Assembly: GCA_949710005.1 (NCBI GenBank)
Contig: OX453279.1
Span: 27,098,762 to 27,162,761 of the forward strand
Length of the DNA: 64,000 nt
Reading direction: 5' to 3'
DNA from: Ricordea florida
Lineage: Eukaryota; Cnidaria; Anthozoa; Corallimorpharia; Ricordeidae
Under the pieces are notes generated by a model. The model was not told the DNA's origin, made no database searches, and was given only the letters and a program-made list of their open reading frames with translations. Shown in pieces: positions 45,570 through 58,600 of this stretch. Within the stretch, counting starts at the first letter, position 1. Each line of letters opens with the position of its first letter. Made by a program: the position numbers and the translations under genes.

Positions 45570-47304
45570 TATGGGGTGCCGTTTGTAAATTTATTATTTA
45601 CACCGAATTCAAGCCATTATTTCCTTATATGTAAATAACTGAAAATGTCAGACAATTTATTTAGAAATAAGACACAAGAACTTGTCGGATGATATGTAAA
45701 TAATTATTTCAGGGACGTTCTGATTTATAAATATTCTTTTCCGATAAAGTAATTATATATAAATAATTATTGAAACAACTCCAATTATTTATAAATCAGG
45801 CTATCTCTAAAATATGTATTTACATATCATAATATGTACAAACTTATTATTTATAAATCATGAAATTTCGTCTCTTCGAATGCAAAAGTATTATTTATAA
45901 ATAATCCACTCACTTGGTGCTTGATTTCATTATTTACAAATCATGCATTTTCATAACACCCCTGTTAAACCATTATTTATAAATAATGAAATTTCACTTC
46001 CCCAAGTGTAAATTTATTATGTCTACAAGAACAATGTACGGGGTGCAACTATGAGCCCTCGAGACCCCCTCTGAACAGGGACGGCGGAGCGTATTTTGAA
46101 GTGGGGGGGGGGGGGGGGGCTGAAAACGAGCACCGGAGGCGCGAGTTGGTAGGGGGGTCTTGGGGCATCCTCCCCCAGAAAATTGTGAAATCTAGAGTCT
46201 CGGAAATCGTATTTACAACATTCTCCGCGACATACTTCTTGAAATAATTAGCCTGGATAAAGCGTAAAGTGAAAGGTACTTTTAATGCTTACAGCAATAT
46301 TTTGGAGGTTATTTCTCAGCCTTCCGGTCTCCAACGCTAACCTGCGGGAAATTTTGACACAAGCTTCCCGTCTGTGGGAAGGAAGCACACGCTGAGAAAA
46401 TGTTAAAAATACGTAAACGAGAAAAGTTTCCGACGAGGCTTGTATAAAGTTGTAGCTTAAACAAAATAAAATGTCATCCGTCCCTGCTGAAATATTTCTG
46501 AGAAGCTGTGAGTTTTGTTCCGACATCACTCCGGCTTTAAAGGGTTAATCGAGGTTAGCTTCGAGCAAAGACTGAAAGCGTTACACGGTCAGTGTCCTGT
46601 CTAGGAATATTCCGAATAATTAGGCTCTCCCGCGCTGCTTTTTGCGAAGATCGGAAAGATAACTTTGCAAGTTGCGTAAATACCCCGACCTCGGCTAAAA
46701 TTTTCCCGCCATTTTTAAGATCGGCGAGAGTAGCAAAGTTCCAGGTTGTGCAATGCTATGCAAAATTGATATGTAAATCATAAAATTCCCTAAAAACATC
46801 TTAGATTACAACCATTTTTTATAAATAATAAATTTGGGCACGTAGTGAGATAAATAATAAATTTACACTTGGCGAAGTGAAATTTCATTATTTATAAATA
46901 ATGGTTTAACAGGGGTGTTATGAAAATGCATGATTTGTAAATAATGAAATCAAGCACCAAGTGAGTGGATTATTTATAAATAATACCTTTGCATTTGAAG
47001 AGACGAAATTTCATGATTTATAAATAATAAGTTTGTACATATTATGATATGTAAATACATATTTTAGAGATAGCCTGATTTATAAATAATTGGAGTTGTT
47101 TCAATAATTATTTATATATAATTACTTTATCGGAAAAGAATATTTATAAATCAGAACGTCCCTGAAATAATTATGTACATATCATCCGACAAGTTCTTGT
47201 GTCTTATTTCTAAATAAATTGTCTGACATTTTCAATTATTTACATATAAGGAAATAATGGCTTGAATTCGGTGTAAATAATAAATTTACAAACGGCACCC
47301 CATA
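45570..47304. mobile_element. 1735-bp AT-rich foldback element, about 450-bp arms, TSD CCGGAT
   Basis: Left arm about 45570-46020 and right arm about 46855-47304 are near-perfect inverses, from TATGGGGTGCCGTTTGTAAA to the inverse ending GGCACCCCATA. CCGGAT flanks both sides (45564-45569, 47305-47310). The arms are full of ATTTATAAATAAT motifs. The loop holds a hAT5-like MITE. No coding capacity. Confidence 0.9.
46076..46486. mobile_element. hAT5-like MITE, copy 2, 5-bp TSD CTGAA
   Basis: Reverse orientation to 42849-43298, ends CAGGGACGGCG and CGTCCCTG, flanked by CTGAA (46071-46075, 46487-46491). Lies in the loop of the large foldback. Confidence 0.85.
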
Positions 47305-47560
47305 CCGGATATGACTAAAACATCGATTTAAAGTTTGCTGAAAAAAGTTATTCTAAAATCATTTAATTGATTGATGATTGGAGAAGAGTTAGTAAACAAC
47401 TAAAGGCGTTGTAATCCCTTTAAATACATCTAGCGCCTACGGATTTTTGTGGGCAAATCTTATCCGGGACTTAAATTACAAACATTTGCACATTTGTTAG
47501 CAAAAGCATACATGCAGCCAGGCCTTCAAACTTAGCATCCAGGCTTTTACTGGACTCAGC

Positions 47561-48188
47561 CTACCTCGGAATTTTTTAGCACGACCGACTGACGAAGTCT
47601 TAACGAAAGGGGATGGGCTTACAGAAAAACCAGGGAGTCACAAAATCAGAATTGCGCTTGATGAAACTGTCACAAGCCAGGTGGAAACCAACAGGGCGGA
47701 CCACAGTGCGTTTCCCAAAAGTCCTGAACACTTTTCGGGCCCGAGAAGCTGATAGAAAAAATCTGAAGCACTCACTCAGCAGCCTTTTTTAAAAATGTTT
47801 TTAAAAGGATAACAGTCGTCTTCTCTGGCAAAGTTTGGTCGTCGGAAATGCCTTTGTTATCAGACTACAAAGTGACTTATTCCGCCCGAAAGCGTCCCGA
47901 AACATCTCGGAACATTCGAGAGCCGCTCGTCAGGTCACTTCCGTCAGTTCCCCTCTAAACAAGATGACGTCAGACTGTTATATGAGAATACAGTTTTATT
48001 TATTCGTGAAAGATCGTGCAAGTGTTTGACCGCACAAGTTTACAGCCATGAAATTATTCCGAATAAAGGTTGAAACTGAGAAGTAATTGAAGGAGAAAGA
48101 TAAATATCATGAACACAGAGCAACACGGCGCGACTCTTTAAATCGCTTTCCTTTTTTTTTTCTAGCTTTAATGGGGCCAGCATCTCGC
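47561..48188. other. No recognisable gene
   Basis: No domain, exon or strong repeat seen on either strand before the start of unit B homology at 48189. Confidence 0.4.
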
Positions 48189-48325
48189 TGGGATCTAGCA
48201 TCAGTCGGAGGGTAGCAAATAACAGTCGGCCATCGGTCATTGGCCGACTAAAATTATCTCATGTCTGACGAAATCCCAACTGTGGTCGGACATGATGTCC
48301 GGACAATTTTTTATTCATGTATTGT

Positions 48326-48711
48326 CAGGAGCCCATTACCCGGAGCGTGCAACTCCCATACAAGGTCTGTGAAACGGCGTTTTCACAAGTAAGGTTATTT
48401 TTAGATCGTCTCTCCCGCGAATTTGTTTGCGAGAACCAATCACAAGCTAGTGCATGATTGATATGTAGCATGATAACCGCCTGTAGCGACAACGAACATA
48501 GCCGACATACACGAGTCTTCATCGGAGTGTTCGGACAGCATTTCTGACGATAGTCAAGGTATTTACACAGAGAATAGTAGCTCCGATGAGATAACTGAGA
48601 CAGCGGAAACAACTTTTTTTCGCGGGAGAAGCCGCTCTAAAAATAACCTTACTTGTGAAAACGCCGTTGCATGAACCTATAGCAGTTGCACGCTCCGGGT
48701 AAGGGGTCCTG
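48326..48711. mobile_element. 386-bp TIR element with 7-bp TSD GTATTGT
   Basis: Ends CAGGAGCCCATTACCCGGAGC and inverse CTCCGGGTAAGGGGTCCTG; GTATTGT on both sides (48319-48325, 48712-48718). Unit A at 132-145 has the uninterrupted site with a single GTATTGT. Internal inverted arms TTTCACAAGTAAGGTTATTT / inverse. Confidence 0.88.
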
Positions 48712-49480
48712 GTATTGTTTAATAGTAAAGAGGAATAAAATTCAGCCTTCTTGTTTTTGGTGATGTCTGACTACATTTTTGTTTTGTCCGACCAAAATGG
48801 TCAATTAGTCGGACATATCTTCTTTAAAAAAAAAAATTATTTGCAGCTCTGCAGTCGCGTCCTACCTCACAGCTTATTTGTGACGAATAACACCCGACCA
48901 CCCCTCCCCCCTTATACTGACGTATACTATTCCTGTGTTGCATTATTTGAGTCAAACTCAGTCATTAAGCATGCGTGCAGGTATTTATTCGGTACAATAA
49001 AACATAACCAGTTTAGACTGCTCTAAGAACTCCAAAGTAATTCTTTTAGACTTGAAGGCATTGTGCGCAAACGTATTTGATAAATAACCTACAACAACGG
49101 GGTTCTGTAAAATAAATTAATTCACCTGACGATAATCGCCATATGAAAAAAAAATTATTTGGGAGGCTATTTAATTGCTCAATTCTTTGACGTGTATTGT
49201 TCGACTATACGACCACTAAGATATATAATGTACCTGACAAAAATACCACAGCTAAAAGCAAAAGATTGTATTCCACGTGGCATGAGGTTGCACGACCCCG
49301 CTCTCACTGCCAGTCCATTCCTGTCACTACAAAGTACCTTACAAATTTAAAATATTTTGACGGGATCAAACTTGATTGTAATCGGGTGATACACCCAGCA
49401 AATTTTCCACTAATCTTTACCACCGCAGTGTGCTTTCTTGATTATTTTTCGAGAGCCAGTTATTGTTATGAAAACTTTTC

Positions 49481-49643
49481 CTAGGACCTGACGGTGGCAA
49501 ACTTAGGAAAGCACAGACCGAACTTGGTCTCTATGCCTGAAAACGAGGCCACGGCCAGCCGCATTCCACCGATGTGATCTGGGTGAAGTGAAATGTCTGG
49601 GTTCAACGCTCTCCTCTCCGTCCATGGATCGTGAACAACAACT
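49481..49643 (-). CDS. SLC25A12/13: AGC gene B terminal exon
   Basis: Tail exon ending TCC TAG; differs from A mainly by serine for alanine in SFSGIET. Homologue of 905-1067. Confidence 0.93.
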
Positions 49644-52600
49644 CTGTTAAAAGAATGAACAAAAATCCTTTAAATAAGAAAAAGTAACAACATAAGAATC
49701 TAATGTAGCTTTTAAAAGAATGGCCACACTGCATGTTGTGATCAACAGATGAAAAAGTTAGAACCACGCCGTATATTAAAACCAACAGCACCACAGTACA
49801 GTACTGTTCAGTAGCTTTCCAAAGAGTGGTCACACTGCATGGATTGATCCACAGATGAAAAAGGTAGAGCAACACTGTATAGTAAAACAAACAGTACTAC
49901 AGTATAGTACTGTTCAGTAGCTTTCAAAGGAAGAGGCCGCGTTGCCTGATTTGATCAACAAACTCGGGATTCAAAACTAGGTGGAGTAGCTTACCCTTTA
50001 CCGCTGAAATCTACTTTGAAGACTCGTTGAAGGAGCTCGTAGGTGAGCAGTGTTACTCCAAATTGTGGTGAAGACCTAAAAACACGAGCTAAAGAAGAAA
50101 ATGATTTCAGCCACATTCTCCAAGAAATGGAGGTAGCATCTGACAGAGCTAATTGAAAGCCTGGTTACCTAAATGCGAGCGTTTTCACAGGTTTTCCCGT
50201 TCACAAACTACCACTTGGATATTTCCTGACTTAAGCTTGATCAGGAAAGATACTCCGGTTCGTACTGCAAGTTACGGTATCTTGTTTTCCATAAACGTGA
50301 GTGGACCCCCCCCCCCCCCACCCAGTCTGTACCGTATGGAAGGAAAACCAGAGGTAAGCAAGGGCGTGGCATCCATATACGCACATACGCTCGTGCGTAC
50401 AGCCGAAATCTGGAAAAACATGTTCTTCCCTGAAAGCATTTTTATCATCAAATCGGGAAGACTGAAAAATTTTTTCCATTATATTGGTGTCTTTTAGTAT
50501 TTAGTTAGTATTTCCTTTATCCTTTTATTAGTCCATAAACAGACGGAAACAAACGTTAAACGTTTCTTCCTGTGCGTACCCCTTCTAAATCTCACGTTAC
50601 GCCCCTAGTCAGTAAAGGTAATTTTACTTTTTAGTGACAGAACATTTACCTCCAGCTCCTTTCCAGAAAGCTCGACCTCCTTCTTCTTTCCAGATTTTTC
50701 TTGTACAATCAATTACTCCACGGTAGATTTGTTGCCCTTGGCGCGCTTTTACCTATAACGACAATAAAAAGTCAAAATGCAATACTTTTTAATCCACATA
50801 CAAACAAACAAACACACAAAAACAAGACAAAACAAACAATCAACAAAAAAACAAACAAACAAACAATTCCGATGAAATTTTCACCAGTGGAAACACTTTT
50901 TTCCCCACAGCAAAGTTTTCTTTCAAACTATGGGGGCACTATTCAAATTCACGCATGGATGTGAGCAAGGTAACAGATAACCTTCTGTGGAGCCGTTTTC
51001 CTACTTCGCGGAGCAATGGCACGTAACAACAGGTTCTATTTAACAGTTACACAAGGAGTAAAAAATTATAGGTTAATAGTCGAAGAAGCGCCAAGCGGCA
51101 AATCGAGTACATGATACATAGAAAAGAGCACGAGTAGCTTTTATGTTTTAGTATAAAACAGGGATTTAACAGACGCAAAGTGATGCGTCCTATATGCATA
51201 AAGTTTGTCAATGGACGCAAAAATATTTACATGTGCGTCTGAGGGGACGAACAAAAATCAGTGTTCTCGCTGGCCTTAAGAACTGTCAGTCATATGGATT
51301 GACACTGTTTGAAATTTCCGGTCCCATGGAAACTTTGCAAGTACTTGAAATTTGTCAGAAATCTAAAAATACCTCGAAGAAGCTGCCATTGTAGCATTAG
51401 CAATGTGCGCAAAACAGAAAAAATAATTTTAATTTTCTGTATAGCTCCAATATTTAACACACAACTGTAATAGGTTAAAAAACTCGGCACTCTGTTTGAT
51501 AAAGTTACAGTATTTCATCACAATACGCTTCCTTGTTGATGGAAGGAGTCTCGTTATGTGCCAGAGTGGGCGCGCGCTTAACTCGTATTTTTCTACCCAC
51601 CCACGCACCTGTAATCTGGTCTTGATAACATCCGCTGGAGTGCAGAGACCTGCTGCCGGCACGCCTAAGAGATCACAGATACAAATATTATTACACACAG
51701 ACACGGGCAGTATCTCTTAAAAGTAATAAAAGTAAAAGAATAGCTGTTGAAACGATGCGCCCTGGAGAAATAAGAACGAGCTTATGTCGAGAACGGCACC
51801 GGTGCAAAAGTAAGTATAGTAGTTTGATTCTCAGCTTTACCATTGACGGCAGGATTATTTCAATTTGCTTTTATATTCCTTTTCATAATTGCAGACTCTT
51901 TTAATTATTACCCTTCGTACTTAAAATAACGTAAGGCGCGAAGGTCACGAATTGAAAAACGACGCACGTTAGTGTTGTACAGATGAAGGCAAAGAGAGAT
52001 GCCAAAGTGCACTTTGCACGTGCGGTTTCATTTTGTCATTCCATATTTTAGCATCAATTCAATAACTGCTGATTTGTTCTTGACATTTTAATGTGGAGGT
52101 TCCAAGCTTGTGAAAATCGTGTGGGGTAGGGGTGAATCTTTCCGGAACGAATAAATAGATTGGAAATATTGGGTGGAGCACGTCGATTAGCAGCATCATG
52201 TACCAAAGAGGCAACCGATTTAAAATAAAGCAATTTCACTGGTAAGATTCGGGAACTATCAAAAAGAGAAACAGTGTGAGATTTGTAGTTTGAAAAATGC
52301 ATTCAACAAAGAACTTGCTTTTGTAAAATGACAGTTTTGTTTAGGTAAGTATTTGCGGCTTGACCCCAAGGAACGAGACCATAAGAAATATAGGGTTCAA
52401 TTAGCGAGCGGTAACTATTTAAAAGTGTAGTAAACGGCACTAAGCCTAGCAATAATACCAATTCCTTTGCTTATTTTCGTCGAGATATAATCAATGTGGT
52501 GCTTCCAAGAGAGAGCACCATCAATAAGAGATATATGGTACTTCACATATGTGTTACGCTCGAGAGATACTAATTGTTTAGAATTGTTATCAAATATTTT

Positions 52601-55600
52601 AAGGTTGACTTCGTAGCGTAGTTTGCGTTGATAAGAATGGAAAATAACAAAGTTATATTGAGCCGTATTGAGAGATAGTTTGTTTGAATTTAGCCACTCA
52701 TACAAGTTAAACAATTCCTCATTAGCAATGATCTCCAGATTGTTTAGTAACAAGTTTGTGTCATCAGCAAATAAATAGAACTCAAATTCATTAGATGAGC
52801 GATACATGTCATTTACATAGATAAAGAAAAGAAGAGGTCCAAGTACAGAGCCTTGAGGGACACCACAGACTATTCTTTCTTTATGAGAAACAGAAGAACC
52901 AATTTGCGTTGATTGTGTTCTCCCTAACAAATATGATGCGAACCAGTTATTGATTATTCCTAAATCCATAATGTTGCAGCTTGTGTAACAATATAGTGTG
53001 ATCCACCGTGTCAAAGGCCTTTTTTAGGTCAATAAAAATACCGCAAGAATATAATCCTTTATCCATATTATTTTGAATTTTGCTAAGAATATCTAAGATT
53101 GCATGTCGAGTAGAATGCTTCTCTCTAAAGCCATATTGCGAATTAAAGAATATGTCATGTCTATAAATGGCTTAAGACGTTTATATATTAACTTTTCGAA
53201 TATTCGGGTAAAAACGGATAATAACGAGATAGGGCGATAATTGCATGGATCAGTTTCGTCATTCGCTTTGTAAATCGGAGTTACTTTAGCATGTTTCAAC
53301 TGACAGGGATAGATACCATACGAAACAGACATATCCACTAGACCAGCTAAGACTTGACATATGATTTAACGAAAAGATTTTAGCAGACGCACTGGACAAG
53401 AGTAAAGTCGATTTCAAAAGCGGTGACAGTGTTAAAGTAAAAAGAATTGGGAAAATTTGAATTCCCTAGATAATCTTCAAAATCTCTAGTGGATGGTGGT
53501 ATGTTATTTGCAAGCTTAGGTCCTACAGATGCGAAGTAATTGTTCATTATATTCGCCATTTCAGGCAGATTTTGTGTTGTACCTGAACTATTAGGAAGCT
53601 GGAGTTTTGATGCCATCTTTGTCTTTCTCTTTTGGTTAATCAGAGTATTAATACCCTCCCATGTCTTTTTCATGTCATTTAGGTTCCTACTAAAATAGGC
53701 TTGGTAGTAAAGTTTTTTACTAAGGCGAGAAAGGCTTAGAATTTTGTTCCAATACAACTTATATTTCGCCGTTATCAGCAGAATGGTAAAGATCATTTTT
53801 AATTTTTTTTGACTTTCGTAATCCCCTACATATCCATGGCTTAGAAAGTTGCTTGGCCTTACGTTTCGACACGGCTTTGATGGGAGCAAGTTTTACTGTT
53901 GTTTATCTCTTTCGTGTTTGGTACCACACTCTGGCAACATACGCACTCATTACAATACTCAAACGTGCCCTGTATTTATTCTCACAAAGTTCCTTGCCTA
54001 AATTTCAAACACAGTACAGTAACTTCTTGAAAGATCAAGGTTAATGACAACAACGTACTCCTAGCCTGCACATGTACCCCATGGGTACCTATTTTTATGC
54101 AAGGTTGTCGCTAAGCGCCGGCAGCCGACGAATTGGCGATCGCCCACTGAATTTATGCCGTCGTTCGACTTACTGCGGCGACTTAAGTCTATCTAGATCT
54201 ATTGTCTGCCGGCTGAATGACTACCTCAAGCGGAAGCCAAATTTCGTAGCTACAACTCTATTGGTGCAGTAACAGCAGAGGTCACCGGCCATCGAAGATC
54301 CGGCTTAAGACCAGACAGAGATCTCAACCCCCACTGGGGTGCGATGTTACTGTCACTTGCTCGCCGTGCTTATATCCTCAGTGGGTTTTTATCAGAATCA
54401 AATATAAAGCAACAAAATTAAGTCAAATCCGCGTCAGAATTTCAAATTTGTGAAGTATTGTACACCTTCTTACCAGCGATCATGGCAGACGCAAACAGCC
54501 CTCCTGCGCCTGTGTGACCAGAATCATCGGCAAAATGAGTTTTCAAATGGGCGTAAGCTGGGAAATATATCCCAGAAAATGGAATGTCTCGTAAAAAGCA
54601 AGCTCTTGCGCCCTATAAAAAACGAACACACAGCAAGTTTAATCAGGCATATTAATTACGTAATGACTTCCTCCTTAAAATGTCCACATTGCAGCCGGGC
54701 GTACGACCAGACAGAGTTGATTAAGTACTAAATGAATGTCAAGATTGTTCACTTTTGCAAAAATGTCGTCGGTAATTTTGATAAGCCATACAACTCATTG
54801 AATCGTTCAAGTGAAAATAACAGAGATCTACGGCAATCTTGAAGATTTCTCATTACGTCATGATTGGCCAATAGGAGGCGTTGTATTTCATTGAAGCCTA
54901 TGGGCTGAAATAGAACCTCTCTTGCTATTGGCTATTTAACAAATCGAATGTGGTTTAGCGTTGTCTGTACTCTTATCGACAACGAGTACGCGACATCACA
55001 ATGGTCAAAATGTAGTCCACAATAACGTTTTGACAACTGTGATGACGCGTACTCGTTGTCGATAAGAGAACAGACAACGCTAAACCACATTCGATTTGTT
55101 TTTTACCACAATAGCCACGTTAAAAAGCGTCAAAGAAAATGTTTTTTTTTTCAGAGCATGAGCAAAATCGTGACACAAAGAAAGAGCAAGCGTTGTCTAT
55201 AACTTTCTCGCAATCTGATTGGTTTATTCTCCAAAATGAGCGTTTCTGATTGGCTATTGCTTTGCGTGACACACTGACGCGAGCAGCGTTGTCTAGACTC
55301 TTATCGAGATTAGTAGCAATTGTGGTAAAAATCGTTCTACAACGTGTTAGGGTCACAGCTATCAGGGAGGTCTCAACCATGTCGCTGGAAACGCCAACTC
55401 CAAATAGACCGATTGCAAATATGGCGACGACCGCACCAAAGTGAGGCTGTTCAGTAGTAACCGTTGCTAAGGGCTGAGCGGTTCTATTAGTACCTTTCAA
55501 GTGCATCTTGCAGCGTGTACTTAGCTCTGAAGACATCCAGAGAAAATACGTTTTGCGAAAAATTAGGGCCCAGATATTCTAAATACACAGCTGAAGTGCT

Positions 55601-58600
55601 TCGAAGGTCAGTGCTTTTACTATAGTAGGGTTTGCTTTTCCATTGTTATGTAAATGTTGTCGCGGCGATAAACGGGATCGTGACGAAGTACTTCACTGAA
55701 ATTCCTCGTTGATCTCCACTGTATGTTTTCTATTCCTGAAACCTGAAAATGTTCAGACCAGTGAAAAGCATGGAAAGGCCAGTAGAGAAGATGCATGTGG
55801 GGGAACTCAGGCAACTTCTTCGAACGAATAATGTCAGCCTCGAAGGGTTAAAAGTCAAGGCACAGCTCGTTGCAAAGAAAGGGCCTCGTGTTTCTAAAAT
55901 AAAATGTTATGTATGTTTGCCGTTCGTTTCACTTTATTCTCGACTTTCCGATTGCAAATTGAACATGCGGCGTCGTTTGTTTATGTCCTTTTCTAGAGTA
56001 AGGAGGTCTTAGAAAAGAAATCCTTGCCAACAGACGATCGTCAAACTGCAAACAATGTTGTAAATGACGATTGAGCGGAAGCCGTGTATCTTGCTCAAAT
56101 AAAAAAAAACCGACGTGGATCTTCTTAGGGAGAACGAAGAAAAGTCCCGACTCTGTCCCACGGAGGATAATATGAGCAAATGTCTGGAAGACCTTCCCCC
56201 GTTATCTTATAACAACATAGTGAGATATGTTCAAACCTCGGGTAAGAACATTCAACGTTCCCCTGACTACATGGTCATGAAACCGTTTGAACGTGGTGTC
56301 AGTTTCTTTATCGAAGGATATCTGCACAACGTTTTGGCTATGCATCACCAAGAAAGCAAGCCTTTCTATTTTAGAGCCCGTTGCTACCGAAGTCTTCGAA
56401 AAAGTGAAGCCCCGAATAAAATAAGATTAGCCATTGCAACTGAGCACCCTCAGGATGGCCACGCAGCATCTTGTAGCTGTGTAGCTGAGTCGCTAGGGTT
56501 CTGCAACCATGCCATAGGCCTGATGTGCCTTGTTTCCCACTATTATATCACAAAAACTAAATTGCTTCCTCGTGATTTGGTTTGCACCTCCCTTTCCCAA
56601 CAGTGGCACAAGCCCCGGGGGAGAAATATTTCCTCAGAGCCATTAATGGATATGATTTTTAAGAAGCCTAAATTAGATATGCCAGGTGGGGATAGTATTT
56701 TACATCAAACTTCACCTGGTATTACCTGTTCATTGTATCCTGCGCTCAAGGCAGTCCCCAGCAGCACCGAAATTTAAAATTTTAAGGCCCATTTGTAGCA
56801 GGTAAACAAAAAGTTTGGTATCAGTTTGTACATGACTGCTGGAGATCAAAAGGTATACCTACTAAGGTTGGGCCAACCCCCTTGGGAGGCTATTTAAGCT
56901 ATCAGCTTGCACCCACTGAAGGGAACTTCAAAGTGGTATGTAATATTGACCTTTTCAAGCAACGTAACATTAATGAAATACCAAGAACAATTTTTCCTCC
57001 TTTCCCAATATCTTTAGTTTTCCCCCTTTTTACCTTAACTCAGTGCCCCATTGAACACCGTCAATTTTATGACTCCCTGAGACTGCTGTTGCCACACTTG
57101 AGGCTGAGACACAATCACAGCGCAGCAGTAGCAGATGGTGGTCTGAAAGGAGACTCAGACTTACAGCTTCTACATTTGGAGACATCCTGAGTCGGAAATC
57201 TATAAACTGTGCTTTTCTCAAGGGCCTAGTTGGAGACCAGAATACCTCTACTAACCCAAGAAATTTACCAGAGCCCTTAAAGCATGGCATTGAACATGAA
57301 GGTAAAGCCCTTGAACAGTACCACAATTACCTGAAACACAGTGGCCACCCTGTGAAGACCTTTCCATCGGGCTTTGTTGTAAACCCTGCATACCCATTCA
57401 GGGGCAGATGGGAATACCAGGGGCAAAGTGGTGTGATTTTGTCACCTATATACATTTAATGGGATGGTGATTCAACGTATTTATTTTGATGGTGATTTTT
57501 TTGCTAGTATGTTGTTGAAATTAGAACAGTTTTCTTTAAACATTATGCTAAATATTTAAAAGCACAAGAAGTGCCAGCTGGCGCATGTGCTGTAACAACA
57601 TGTACAATAACTTCTGCAACAGCAAGTAACATCATAGCATGACATGTTTTATTTTTATAGAGTATGTCAAACATATTGTATCATAATAGTATTGTTTACA
57701 TTGAACTGACTCAGGAGAAAAAATTGAGCAAAGAAATAATGGGGTTTTGCATGTTTGTTAACATAGCACAAACAGTCAACATTTGATTCAGACTGCCAGC
57801 CAAAGAAAGTGGAATTACTTGATTAAAAATCTGGAAGTTATTTACTTTGTTTATGGCTCTTTCTACATGTACTCTCTCTGAAGCAATTTCCTGGGTTGCA
57901 ATGACTTCTGAAGGGGTGTGTTGACTTCTTGATCCAAGAAAGGGTGGGATATTCAGGCCAACACCAATAGGCTCAAGAAGGTCAGAAATGGTGAACCCTT
58001 TGTCAGCCATCACCACATCACCATGGGAAAAGGGCATGTTTAGTAGACCTGATTTTACTGTTAGCTCCCTGTCAGATATACTACCAGCATACAGTTGGGA
58101 AATAAAAGTTAAATGACTGCTGGGAGCAATACCAATCAGTCCTTTGAGCGTCGTGTTGCTCTTGTAGGTAGAGAAAGTTTCACTATGCAATACCAGAGAG
58201 GAAGGGGTTTGACACTTAATCTCTGTACCGTCAATAATGACCCTTGTGTTAGGGTACTTATCCCGAAATGACTGGGGCATTGCTTTGTTTACAGCCTCTC
58301 TGTCTGGCCAAATATTAAGGTTCCCAAATTTTAGATACATAACATTGATCCACGAAATACAAATCCTATTAACTGTGGAAATATGCACCCGGAATCTATG
58401 TGCCAAATCAAGTTCAAATAACCCAAGCCTCATTCTGACAAGGACCACGAAAAACGCATCTATAGTACCAAGTTTCCTACGTCTTCCAGGCTTATTTCCC
58501 CGGGTTCCATCAAGATCGCTTGAAAGTCGTCGTTTAAGCTAGTTACGTAAACAATATTTTCACCACCTTCACCTGGGTTTAAAAAATGGTAGCAAGCTAT

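Larger units (their letters stand above)
45508..47560. mobile_element. TTAA-type element copy 3, truncated and split by the foldback
   Basis: Begins TTAAGGTTGCTGTAGACATT and continues TTTTGCGAAATTTTTTTTCT, homologous to the right end of the 24835-26251 element. Homology resumes after the foldback at 47305 (CGATTTAAAGTTTGCTG, GGCGTTGTAATCCCTTTAAA) and stops near 47500. No second end. Confidence 0.7.

Noticed and set aside
36000-46000. A RAG2-like kelch gene beside the RAG1-like gene
   Set aside because: No kelch repeats or PHD-type RAG2 sequence were seen near 40 kb on either strand; the convergent gene at 39240-39805 is a Tudor-knot-like fragment.
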